Of a stretch of 32,234 bases of DNA, positions 26,286 to 32,234 are shown in pieces. The position numbers and the translations under genes were made by a program. The notes beneath the pieces are model-generated. The model ran no database searches, was not told the DNA's origin, and worked only from the letters and a program-made list of their open reading frames with translations. The stretch is from Collimonas sp. OK307. GTDB taxonomy: Bacteria; Pseudomonadota; Gammaproteobacteria; Burkholderiales; Burkholderiaceae_D. The number at the start of each line of letters is the position of its first letter. The first letter of the stretch is position 1. The stretch is taken from assembly GCF_900113705.1 (NCBI RefSeq), contig NZ_FOQI01000028.1, positions 1 to 32,234 on the forward strand, given 5' to 3'.

Positions 26286-26344
26286 AACTAAATTTAGTTG
26301 TTTCTGAAAGTCTAAAATTATGGAAATTGCGGAGCGCTCCGCAA
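26286..26344 (-). promoter_or_regulatory. Upstream region of tRNA-Gly with two perfect palindromes
   Basis: AACTAAATTTAGTT (26286-26299) and TTGCGGAGCGCTCCGCAA (26327-26344) are perfect palindromes. On the minus strand TTTCAG and TAAAAT lie 18 bp apart just before the tRNA and could be its promoter. The GC-rich palindrome lies upstream of that -35. Confidence 0.4.
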
Positions 26345-26503
26345 AAACTACTTTGACGTACCAAAGCCTTAACCCTGTGGACGGGCATTTATCAGTTGCG
26401 TTTCTCGGGGCTTCGCAATTCAAATATGGTGTCTAGGCCGGACCTTTGCAGTGGCAACGCAGATTGTTAGGCAAGCAAATTGAGGCGTAGCCATGCACGC
26501 TTT

Positions 26504-26533
26504 TTGAAAATGATATATGATGATCGTCATGTT
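26504..26533 (+). promoter_or_regulatory. TetR operator 1 and possible promoter
   Basis: The core ATGATGATCGTCAT (26517-26530) matches operator 2 at 18 of 20 positions over 26514-26533. TTGAAA (26504-26509) lies 13 bp before the core, mirroring the TTGACA 12 bp before operator 2. The operator overlaps all ATG start candidates of the tetR-type gene. Confidence 0.7.
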
Positions 26534-27137
26534 AAAAAATTCAACCCATTTAAGCGCCAAACGCGCCACTCAGAGCCGCAAGGAAGTGACGCACGACCGT
26601 ATCGTCGAGGTGGCTGCGCGCGCGATCCGGCGCAGCGGTTATGCCGGCACCGGGGTGGCGGATATCATGAAGGAAGCCGGCCTCACGCACGGCGGCTTTT
26701 ACGCGCACTTCGACTCGCGCGAGACGCTGCTGGCCGAAGCGGCTGACAGCGCCGGCGCCGAAGCGGTGAGCTTGTCGGCCGACATTGCCGCCGCCGCGGC
26801 GCCAGGGCAATCCTTGCAGGCGGTGATGCAAGCCTATTTATCGCAGCAGCACCTGGAAGACGTTGAGCACGGCTGCCCGGTGGCCGCGCTGGGCTCCGAG
26901 ATGCACCGCCAGGCGCCGGAGGTGCGGCACGCGGCCACGCGCCATATCAAGGCGATGATCGATATGGTGGCCCGCCAACTGCCCGACTGGGGAACGCCGG
27001 GCGCGCATGAGCAGGCGATGTTCATGGTCACTTCGATGGTCGGCACGATGGTAATGGCGCGGGCGGTCGACGATCCCAGGCTGTCCGCTGCGTTGCGCGA
27101 CGCAGCACTCAAGCATTTTTCTGAGGCTGGCAAATAA
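26517..27137 (+). CDS. TetR/AcrR family transcriptional repressor
   Basis: 206 residues from 26517. The N-terminal helix-turn-helix is RIVEVAARAIRRSGYAGTGVADIMKEAGLTHGGFYAHFDSRETLLAEA (about residues 27-74), where TGVADIMKEAGLTHGGFYAHF is the classic TetR DNA-reading segment. The C-terminal ligand domain is helical and contains EHGCPVAALGSEM, a pattern common in TetR proteins sensing small organic or electrophilic compounds; its Cys (about residue 122) could be a sensor, which is inference. ATGs at 26517, 26520 and 26529 all lie in the operator and lack a ribosome-binding site. A GTG at 26586 is a further, less likely option. The gene is co-directional with the SDR-MDR pair 88 bp downstream, whose promoter carries the same operator, so it probably represses both. 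Confidence 0.92.
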   Translation: MMIVMLKNSTHLSAKRATQSRKEVTHDRIVEVAARAIRRSGYAGTGVADIMKEAGLTHGGFYAHFDSRETLLAEAADSAGAEAVSLSADIAAAAAPGQSLQAVMQAYLSQQHLEDVEHGCPVAALGSEMHRQAPEVRHAATRHIKAMIDMVARQLPDWGTPGAHEQAMFMVTSMVGTMVMARAVDDPRLSAALRDAALKHFSEAGK

Positions 27138-27170
27138 GACCGGCCTGGCAGTCCACGTTCCGGGCTTTTT

Positions 27171-27199
27171 TTGACACAAAATATGATGATCGTCATATT
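27171..27199 (+). promoter_or_regulatory. SDR-MDR promoter with TetR operator 2
   Basis: TTGACA (27171-27176) and CATATT (27194-27199) are 17 bp apart. Inside lies a near-perfect palindrome with arms AATATGA (27180-27186) and TCATATT (27193-27199) around TGATCG. Repressor binding would cover the spacer and the -10, the standard repression geometry. Confidence 0.8.
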
Positions 27200-27225
27200 A
27201 AATGGCTACACTGAGAGGAAGCATA

Positions 27226-28080
27226 ATGAACAGCAAGATCGCAATCGTGACCGGAGCGTCATCGGGTATCGGCGAAGTCACAGCCGAGCAGCTCTCCAGG
27301 GCGGGTTACAAGGTGTATGGCACCAGCCGCCGTGGTGCGCAAGGGCAAAGCGGCAAGCGCGCATTCCAGATGCTGGCGCTGGATGTGACCAGCGACGAAT
27401 CGGTGGCGGCCGCCGTCAACGAAGTGCTGCGGCTTGAAGGGCGCATCGACCTGCTGGTCAACAACGCCGGCTTTGGCGTCGCGCCCGCTGCGGCCGAAGA
27501 GAGCTCGATCCGGCAGGCGCAGGTGATTTTCGACACCAACTTCTTCGGGATCGTCAGGATGATCCGCGCCGTCGTGCCGCACATGCGGCAGCGCGGAAGC
27601 GGGCGCATCATCAACATCAGCTCGGTATTGGGTTTTGTGCCGATGCCGTACATGGCGCTGTACTCGGCCACCAAGCATGCGGTGGAAGGCTACTCGGAAT
27701 CGCTGGACCAGGAGCTGCGCACTCAGGGCATCCGTGTTTCGCTGGTCGAACCGGCCTACATCAAGTCGGCGTTCGACGCCAACCAGCTGCAGCCCGACCA
27801 GGCGCTCGACGAGTATCGCGACCTGCGCGCCGGACTGAACTTGCGCGTGAAGCAAGCGCTGGAAGGCGCGGATGGTCCGGCCGTGGTGGCCCGGACGGTG
27901 GTGCAGGTGGCGCTGGCGGCGACGCCGAAAGTGCGCTATACCTCTGGTGCGTTGGCCGGACGCCTGCGCTTCCTGCGCCGGTTCGCACCCGCCGCGCTGG
28001 TCGAAGCCGGCGTACGCAAGGACTTGCGGCTTGATTCCCAGCCGGCGCTGCGCAAACCTGTCACGGCTCTGCCACAATAA
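27226..28080 (+). CDS. Short-chain dehydrogenase/reductase (SDR family oxidoreductase)
   Basis: 284-residue NAD(P)-dependent oxidoreductase of the classical SDR fold. The ATG at 27226 has AGAGGAAG 4 nt upstream; a longer frame from 27202 lacks this. The cofactor motif is TGASSGIG (residues 9-16), followed by GTSRRG, whose Arg pair suggests NADPH preference. LLVNNAGFGV carries the NNAG motif. The catalytic Ser133 (INISS), Tyr146 and Lys150 (YSATK) are in place. The C-terminal extension past the core (EYRDLRAGLNLRVKQALEGADGPAVVARTVVQVAL, then RFLRRFAPAALVEAGVRKDL) is typical of 'oxidoreductase' SDRs of unknown substrate. It is the first gene of the TetR-controlled pair. Confidence 0.93.
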   Translation: MNSKIAIVTGASSGIGEVTAEQLSRAGYKVYGTSRRGAQGQSGKRAFQMLALDVTSDESVAAAVNEVLRLEGRIDLLVNNAGFGVAPAAAEESSIRQAQVIFDTNFFGIVRMIRAVVPHMRQRGSGRIINISSVLGFVPMPYMALYSATKHAVEGYSESLDQELRTQGIRVSLVEPAYIKSAFDANQLQPDQALDEYRDLRAGLNLRVKQALEGADGPAVVARTVVQVALAATPKVRYTSGALAGRLRFLRRFAPAALVEAGVRKDLRLDSQPALRKPVTALPQ

Positions 28081-28104
28081 TCTACGATAAAACGGGAGCA
28101 GCAC

Positions 28105-29106
28105 ATGAAAGCCTACTTCATCAACCGCTACGGCAAATCGGATGTGATCACCTCGGGCGACCGCCCCGAGCCGGTACTGCGCGACGACGACGTCCTGGTG
28201 CAGATCCACGCTGCCGGCGTCAATCCGGTGGACAATAAAATCCGCGACGGCGAATTCAAGCTGCTGTTGCCATATAAGATGCCGCTGACCTTGGGCTGCG
28301 ACCTGGCCGGCGTGGTAGTGCGTATTGGTGCGCGCGTGCGCCGTTTCAAGGTGGGCGATGAAGTCTACGCACGGCCGGATGACGATCGCATCGGCACGTT
28401 TGCCGAATTCATCGCAATCAAGGAAGATTCGCTGGCCCTCAAGCCGGCCAACCTGACGATGGAGGACGCCGCGTCGATTCCGCTGGTGGCGCTAACCGCA
28501 TGGCAGACACTGGTCGAAAAAGGCCAGCTGAAGAAAGGCCAGAAAGTGCTGATTCACGCCGGTTCTGGCGGCGTCGGCACGATTGCGATCCAACTGGCCA
28601 GGCACATCGGCGCCACGGTCGCCACCACCGCCAGTGCAGCCAACGCCGACATGCTGAAAAACCTGGGCGCCGACATCGTCATCGATTACAGGAAGGACGA
28701 TTTTTCGACCAAGCTGACAGGCTACGACCTGGTGCTCGACACGCAGGGCGGCGACACGCTAAAGAAATCACTGAGCGTGCTCAAGCCAGGCGGTAAGCTG
28801 ATTGGCATCGCCGGCCCGCCCGATCCCGATTTCGCCAAGCTGCGTGGTATGAACGGTTTTGTCCGCCTGGTGATGCGGCTGCTCAGTTACGGCATCCGGA
28901 AAGCGGCCAGTCGCCGAGGCGCCAGCTATTCCTTCCACTTCATGACTGCTAGCGGCCAGCAGCTGGGCGAGATCACCAGGTTGATCGAAGCGGGCCACAT
29001 TCGGCCTGTGGTCGACAGGGTCTTCCCGTTCGAGGAAACCAAACAGGCCTTGGACTATGTAGAAACGGGACGTACGAAAGGGAAGGTCGTGATCAAAGTG
29101 CGCTAG
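28105..29106 (+). CDS. NADP-dependent MDR-family oxidoreductase (quinone reductase-like)
   Basis: 333-residue medium-chain dehydrogenase/reductase. The N-terminal GroES-like domain contains VLVQIHAAGVNPVDNKIRDGEF and LGCDLAGVVVRIGARVRRFKVGDEVYA. The catalytic zinc ligands of alcohol dehydrogenases are absent, as in the quinone oxidoreductase (QOR) branch. The Rossmann domain has HAGSGGVGTIAIQLARHIGATVATTAS (about residues 152-178) and a GADIVIDYRKDDF block. The C-terminus EETKQALDYVETGRTKGKVVIKV is standard. GGGAG lies about 9 nt upstream of the ATG. It starts 24 bp after the SDR gene and is presumably co-transcribed and TetR-controlled. Reduction of quinones or alpha,beta-unsaturated carbonyls is a family-based guess. 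Confidence 0.93.
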   Translation: MKAYFINRYGKSDVITSGDRPEPVLRDDDVLVQIHAAGVNPVDNKIRDGEFKLLLPYKMPLTLGCDLAGVVVRIGARVRRFKVGDEVYARPDDDRIGTFAEFIAIKEDSLALKPANLTMEDAASIPLVALTAWQTLVEKGQLKKGQKVLIHAGSGGVGTIAIQLARHIGATVATTASAANADMLKNLGADIVIDYRKDDFSTKLTGYDLVLDTQGGDTLKKSLSVLKPGGKLIGIAGPPDPDFAKLRGMNGFVRLVMRLLSYGIRKAASRRGASYSFHFMTASGQQLGEITRLIEAGHIRPVVDRVFPFEETKQALDYVETGRTKGKVVIKVR

Positions 29107-29127
29107 CGGGTACTCGGACGAAGTTGT

Positions 29128-29227
29128 CGAGCCATGTGATCGTCCTAGAGGAGGTGTTTCGGGAGAACTCACATGCAGCGACTAGCTCCGCCTCTCGGCT
29201 CCTCCGCAGGAGCATGGCTCGAAACAC
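29128..29227. repeat. Nested inverted repeats between the MDR gene and the integrase remnant
   Basis: CGAGCCATG (29128-29136) is inverted at 29213-29221, and GTGTTTCG (29154-29161) is inverted at 29220-29227. A small perfect hairpin GCTCCT-CCGC-AGGAGC lies inside (29198-29213). There is no T-run. It could mark the edge of an inserted element, since it abuts the integrase stop codon. Confidence 0.45.
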
Positions 29228-29817
29228 TATTTTGTCGGTTCTACAATCTTACCTCTACGGAGGTAATGCCGTTGAGTTGTTTTAACATTGTCGTGCCCAA
29301 GCAGATCGCTTGCGGCCTGGTCGCCACGGTCATCTGATGTGTCGTCCGCCGCTTTAGCGCGCAGGTCGTAAAAACGGAAAGCCTTTATATCTGCGGCTAA
29401 CTCTGGCGATTGCTTGGTCGCTGCGATTTTCGCCCGGGCGAAGTGACTGCGCAATGCTGGCAGGGTGAATACCTTACCGTCGCCATTCATCAACAATTGA
29501 TCGTTGTCAATTTTATGCTGCGCCTTGCGCACGACTATTCGGCCAAGTACGGCAGCCAGTTCTCCGGTAACGGAAATACGTAATTTCTTTTGCGTCTTTC
29601 CTTGATCAACAAGCAAGAACCCGTTGGCAATATCGCTAGCCTTCATTTTGAGTGTGTCGGCTGGACGTTGGCCGGTGAGGTAGGCCAAATCCAGAGCGTC
29701 TATCAGCGTACCGCTAGCGCAACTTCGGACGGCATTGAAAACTGCGTCGGTAATGTACACAGTGCGTTTTTCCAGGCTGAATCCTTTGATACCTTTCGAA
29801 CAAATCCCCGAATCAAT
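29227..29817 (-). pseudogene. Truncated tyrosine recombinase (phage-type integrase), catalytic domain only
   Basis: The frame encodes the C-terminal catalytic domain of a phage integrase, about 197 codons back to a TAG at 29818-29820. Reading continues naturally upstream of the first possible start (GTG 29760) with KGFSLEKRT before VYITDAVF, as in full integrases, so the N-terminal DNA-binding part has been lost. Catalytic landmarks are the first Arg in TGQRPADTLKMKASDI, YDLRAKA in place of the usual HxLR (Tyr for His), and LLGHDNVKTTQRHYLRR with the His and the Tyr nucleophile. With no arm-binding domain it is unlikely to recombine DNA by itself. It is probably a remnant of a genomic island, but no partner mobile genes are seen here. 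Confidence 0.85.
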
Positions 29818-30403
29818 CTATGACACGAATATGCTGATCGAAAATTTTCCGTCAAAAGAAACCAAGCTCTTAACACTGGTAAAAAAAGATAGTTATGAGG
29901 TGAATGGTGATCCGACTTATCCCAAAGACCTCAAGCGTATTGATCCGACCTATAGAAATAATGCCAAGTAGTTCTCGCGGCCCAATGCATGTTAACTGCA
30001 GCTATATCTTCAGAGAGATATGCAATTTTGTCGGCTGCGATCTATAACGATAGTCGAATCTATTAGCAAGGAAGCCGAACGCTAAGCTCCACCTTGTGCG
30101 TCCGCTTTTGCGAAACATAACAGGCCGGTTTGGGTCGTGAGCCGTCTGTCAGGCTTCTGGAAACCAGCCGCTCGTTGATAAAATCCCGCAGACGGCAGGT
30201 CTACTCACCTAAGCAGCCGCTCGTTCCAATATAGATGCAGAACGCATTTTGCATAACACTGTTTGACATCCCATCTAAGCCCATTGACCGCAACCAGTCT
30301 GAAGTCGACGGTGAGTGTCACTGACATGAATGTCTCAAATAGGCCGATTGTTCGCGTTCGGCATCATGGGAAAAGCAGCCATACCCGGTTTGATAGGGGC
30401 CCT
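29818..30403. other. Gene-poor region with probable decayed DNA
   Basis: About 590 bp between the integrase remnant and adk with no credible gene. A plus-strand frame from the ATG at 29831 to 29971 (46 codons, ending RIDPTYRNNAK) has protein-like composition but no ribosome-binding site or known family. CAGCCGCTCGTT occurs twice (30165-30176 and 30214-30225). The region is more AT-rich than its surroundings. Confidence 0.4.
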
Positions 30404-31060
30404 TTACAGCGCTATAGCCGCAAATGCATTACCCCGAATGACGTCCACAGAGTCAATACCGTCTATCTTTTGATATTTTGCCGCTCCGGGCTCTCCAGAT
30501 TGAGCCCATTGAGCGTAATAGGCGATGAGCATTTTCGTTTGAGCGTGATAGACCCTTAGGCGTTTTTTAACCGTATCCTCTCTATCGTCGTCGCGCAGAA
30601 TCAAATTCTCACCGGTTATATCGTCTGTTCCTTCGACCTTTGGCGGATTGAATGTCATATGGTAGGTACGACCAGACGACGGATGAATCCGGCGTCCGCT
30701 GATGCGCTCCAGAATGACCTCATCCGGCACATCGATTTCCAGCACATAGTCGATTCTGATGCCGGCTTTCTTCATCATCTCTGCCTGTGGAAGCGTGCGC
30801 GGAAAGCCATCAAACAAATAACCGTTGGCGCAATCAGCTCGCGTCAAGCGATCTTTAACAAGACGAATAATGATTTCGTCTGATACCAGGCCGCCCGCAT
30901 CCATCACCTTTTTTACCTCCGCGCCCAGAGGCGTCTTGTCTTTTACTGCAGCTCGCAACATGTCGCCGGTCGAGATATGTGGGATATTGAAACGTTCCTT
31001 AATAAAAATGGCTTGAGTGCCTTTTCCCGCACCAGGCGGTCCTAAGAGTATGAGGCGCAT
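30404..31060 (-). CDS. adk: Adenylate kinase
   Basis: Converts AMP + ATP to two ADP in the cytosol. 218 residues, the long (LID-containing) bacterial form. Motifs are the P-loop [10 protein letters not shown] (residues 7-16), [11 protein letters not shown] (AMP binding), [14 protein letters not shown], and the LID domain [47 protein letters not shown], with the conserved arginines present. The LID has no zinc cysteines, as in other Gram-negative Adk. GGAA lies 7 nt upstream of the ATG. The gene is 85 bp downstream of acs on the same strand, with no terminator between them. Its base composition looks more AT-rich than acs, and it sits beside integrase debris, so it may be a second, acquired copy; this cannot be settled from the window. 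Confidence 0.96.
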   Translation of the reverse strand: MRLILLGPPGAGKGTQAIFIKERFNIPHISTGDMLRAAVKDKTPLGAEVKKVMDAGGLVSDEIIIRLVKDRLTRADCANGYLFDGFPRTLPQAEMMKKAGIRIDYVLEIDVPDEVILERISGRRIHPSSGRTYHMTFNPPKVEGTDDITGENLILRDDDREDTVKKRLRVYHAQTKMLIAYYAQWAQSGEPGAAKYQKIDGIDSVDVIRGNAFAAIAL

Positions 31061-31145
31061 AATATTTCCGTAAAGTGGGATTTAAGTCCTGTACCTATGA
31101 CAATTTTTTGCAACTTCAATGCAGGACACGTTTTCATTTCTTTGA

Positions 31146-32234
31146 TTAAAGCGCCTGTTTGAGTTGCTCCAGGACTGCCGGGTTCTCCAGAGTTGATATG
31201 TCCTGAGTGATTTCCTCGCCTTTCGCCAATACTCGCAGCAAACGCCGCATGATCTTGCCGGAACGGGTTTTCGGCAGGTTGTCGCCGAAGCGGATTTCCC
31301 TTGGCTTGGCGATCGGGCCGATTTCCTTGGCGACCCAGTCGCGCAGCTCCTTGGCGATCTTCTTGGCTTCGTCGCCGGTGGGGCGGCTGCGCTTGAGGAC
31401 GACGAAGGCGCAGATGGCTTCGCCGGTGGTCTCATCCGGCTTGCCGACTACCGCGGCTTCGGCCACGATCGGGTTGGCGACCAGCGCCGATTCGATTTCC
31501 ATTGTGCCCATGCGGTGGCCGGAGACGTTCAGCACATCGTCGATACGGCCGGTAATGGTGAAATAGCCGGTATCCTTGTTACGGATCGCGCCGTCGCCGG
31601 CGAGGTACAGCTTGCCGCCGAACTCGGGCGGAAAGTAGGCGCTCTTGAAACGCTCTGGATTGTTCCAGATGGCGCGGATCATCGATGGCCACGGACGCTT
31701 GACGACCAGGATGCCGCCGTGGCCGTCTGGCAGTTCCTGCCCTGCTTCATCGACGATCACGGCTTGGATACCCGGCAATGGCAAGGTGCAGGATCCCGGT
31801 ACCAGCGGCGTAGCACCTGGCAGCGGAGAGATCATGTGGCCGCCGGTTTCAGTTTGCCAGAAGGTGTCGACGATCGGGCAACGCTCACCGCCGATATTTT
31901 TGTGGTACCACATCCAGGCTTCCGGATTGATCGGCTCACCCACCGTGCCCAGCAAGCGCAGTGACGACAAATCGTATTGCGAAGGATGCACGTTCTTGTC
32001 GGCATCGGCAGCTTTGATCAGGGAACGGATCGCGGTCGGTGCGGTATAGAAAATGGTGGCCTTGTGCTTTTGCACCATATCCCAGAAACGGCCGGCGTTA
32101 GGATAAGTCGGCACGCCTTCGAAAATGATCTGGGTGGCGCCGACAGCTGTCGGGCCGTAGGCAATATAGGTGTGACCGGTAATCCAGCCGATGTCGGCGG
32201 TGCACCAGTAGACATCGTCCGGCTTGATGTCGAA
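31146..32234 (-). CDS. acs: Acetyl-CoA synthetase, C-terminal part (5' end outside window)
   Basis: AMP-forming ligase (ANL superfamily) that makes acetyl-CoA from acetate, ATP and CoA, releasing AMP and PPi. The frame is open to the window edge, leaving the last 362 residues of about 650. Landmarks in order: [70 protein letters not shown] (adenylate-binding motif), [35 protein letters not shown] (hinge region), and the C-terminal [14 protein letters not shown] with the catalytic Lys that is acetylated in regulated Acs enzymes. The protein ends VLEQLKQAL. adk follows 85 bp downstream. Confidence 0.97.
   Translation of the reverse strand, partial: FDIKPDDVYWCTADIGWITGHTYIAYGPTAVGATQIIFEGVPTYPNAGRFWDMVQKHKATIFYTAPTAIRSLIKAADADKNVHPSQYDLSSLRLLGTVGEPINPEAWMWYHKNIGGERCPIVDTFWQTETGGHMISPLPGATPLVPGSCTLPLPGIQAVIVDEAGQELPDGHGGILVVKRPWPSMIRAIWNNPERFKSAYFPPEFGGKLYLAGDGAIRNKDTGYFTITGRIDDVLNVSGHRMGTMEIESALVANPIVAEAAVVGKPDETTGEAICAFVVLKRSRPTGDEAKKIAKELRDWVAKEIGPIAKPREIRFGDNLPKTRSGKIMRRLLRVLAKGEEITQDISTLENPAVLEQLKQAL

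Noticed and set aside
27259-28209. 316-codon minus-strand frame antisense to the SDR gene
   Set aside because: Overlaps a complete SDR gene with cofactor and catalytic motifs, and spans the start of the next gene.
26197-29227. tRNA-Gly as attachment site for the integrase element
   Set aside because: No duplicated tRNA 3' end was seen near the integrase remnant, and intact regulated genes lie between the two.
30165-30225. Two copies of CAGCCGCTCGTT as the beginning of a CRISPR or integron-like array
   Set aside because: Only two 12-bp copies 49 bp apart, no further units, no associated genes.
30263-30559. 98-codon plus-strand frame overlapping the adk 3' end
   Set aside because: No ribosome-binding site, overlaps a certain gene antisense, and its composition is not protein-like.

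Overview
The window looks like chromosome of a betaproteobacterium, most likely Burkholderiales/Oxalobacteraceae (Collimonas-, Herbaspirillum- or Janthinobacterium-like). This is inferred from the GroEL tail (GGM repeats ending DGMM), a CIRCE-controlled groESL, the thiL-pgpA-pncC/pyrF neighbourhood and the GC-rich codon use; no search was run. Most of the window is housekeeping DNA. Accessory-looking DNA is confined to about 16.9-17.6 kb and 29.1-30.4 kb.

Layout. 1-1.7 kb: C-terminal part of a YadA-like trimeric autotransporter, followed by back-to-back terminators. 1.9-4.45 kb (minus): metN-metI-metQ methionine importer. 4.45-4.78 kb: its control region, a REP-like hairpin and the groEL terminator. 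4.78-7.0 kb (minus): groES-groEL with a CIRCE operator and a clear promoter. 7.4-13.2 kb (plus): tripartite RND efflux operon (outer-membrane factor, adaptor, pump). 13.4-14.0 kb: DUF1345 membrane protein. 14.1-16.9 kb (minus): MgtA/MgtB-type Mg2+ P-type ATPase, with three 14-bp direct repeats upstream. 16.9-17.6 kb: no convincing gene. 17.6-19.4 kb (plus): a small two-helix membrane protein and dacB (PBP4). 19.42-19.47 kb: a perfect 50-bp palindrome. 19.5-21.5 kb (minus): lemA and two TPM-domain genes, start and stop codons overlapping. 21.6-22.4 kb: pyrF. 22.5-24.6 kb (minus): thiL-pgpA-pncC. 24.7-26.1 kb (minus): a secreted hypothetical protein and trmB. 26.2 kb: tRNA-Gly(CCC). 26.5-29.1 kb (plus): TetR repressor, short-chain dehydrogenase and MDR oxidoreductase, with two near-identical operators. 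29.2-29.8 kb: truncated tyrosine recombinase. 30.4-32.2 kb (minus): adk and the 3' part of acs.

How genes work together. MetNIQ forms one ABC importer. GroES/GroEL form the chaperonin, under HrcA/CIRCE and possibly sigma-32. The three efflux genes would build one envelope-spanning pump. The TetR protein probably represses itself and the downstream SDR-MDR pair through the shared operator. Acs releases AMP, which the adjacent adenylate kinase could recycle. I found no clearly new multi-gene system. The best candidates for new biology are regulatory: the twin TetR operators, the mgtA direct repeats, and the GGGGNCAGAGT-containing palindromes.
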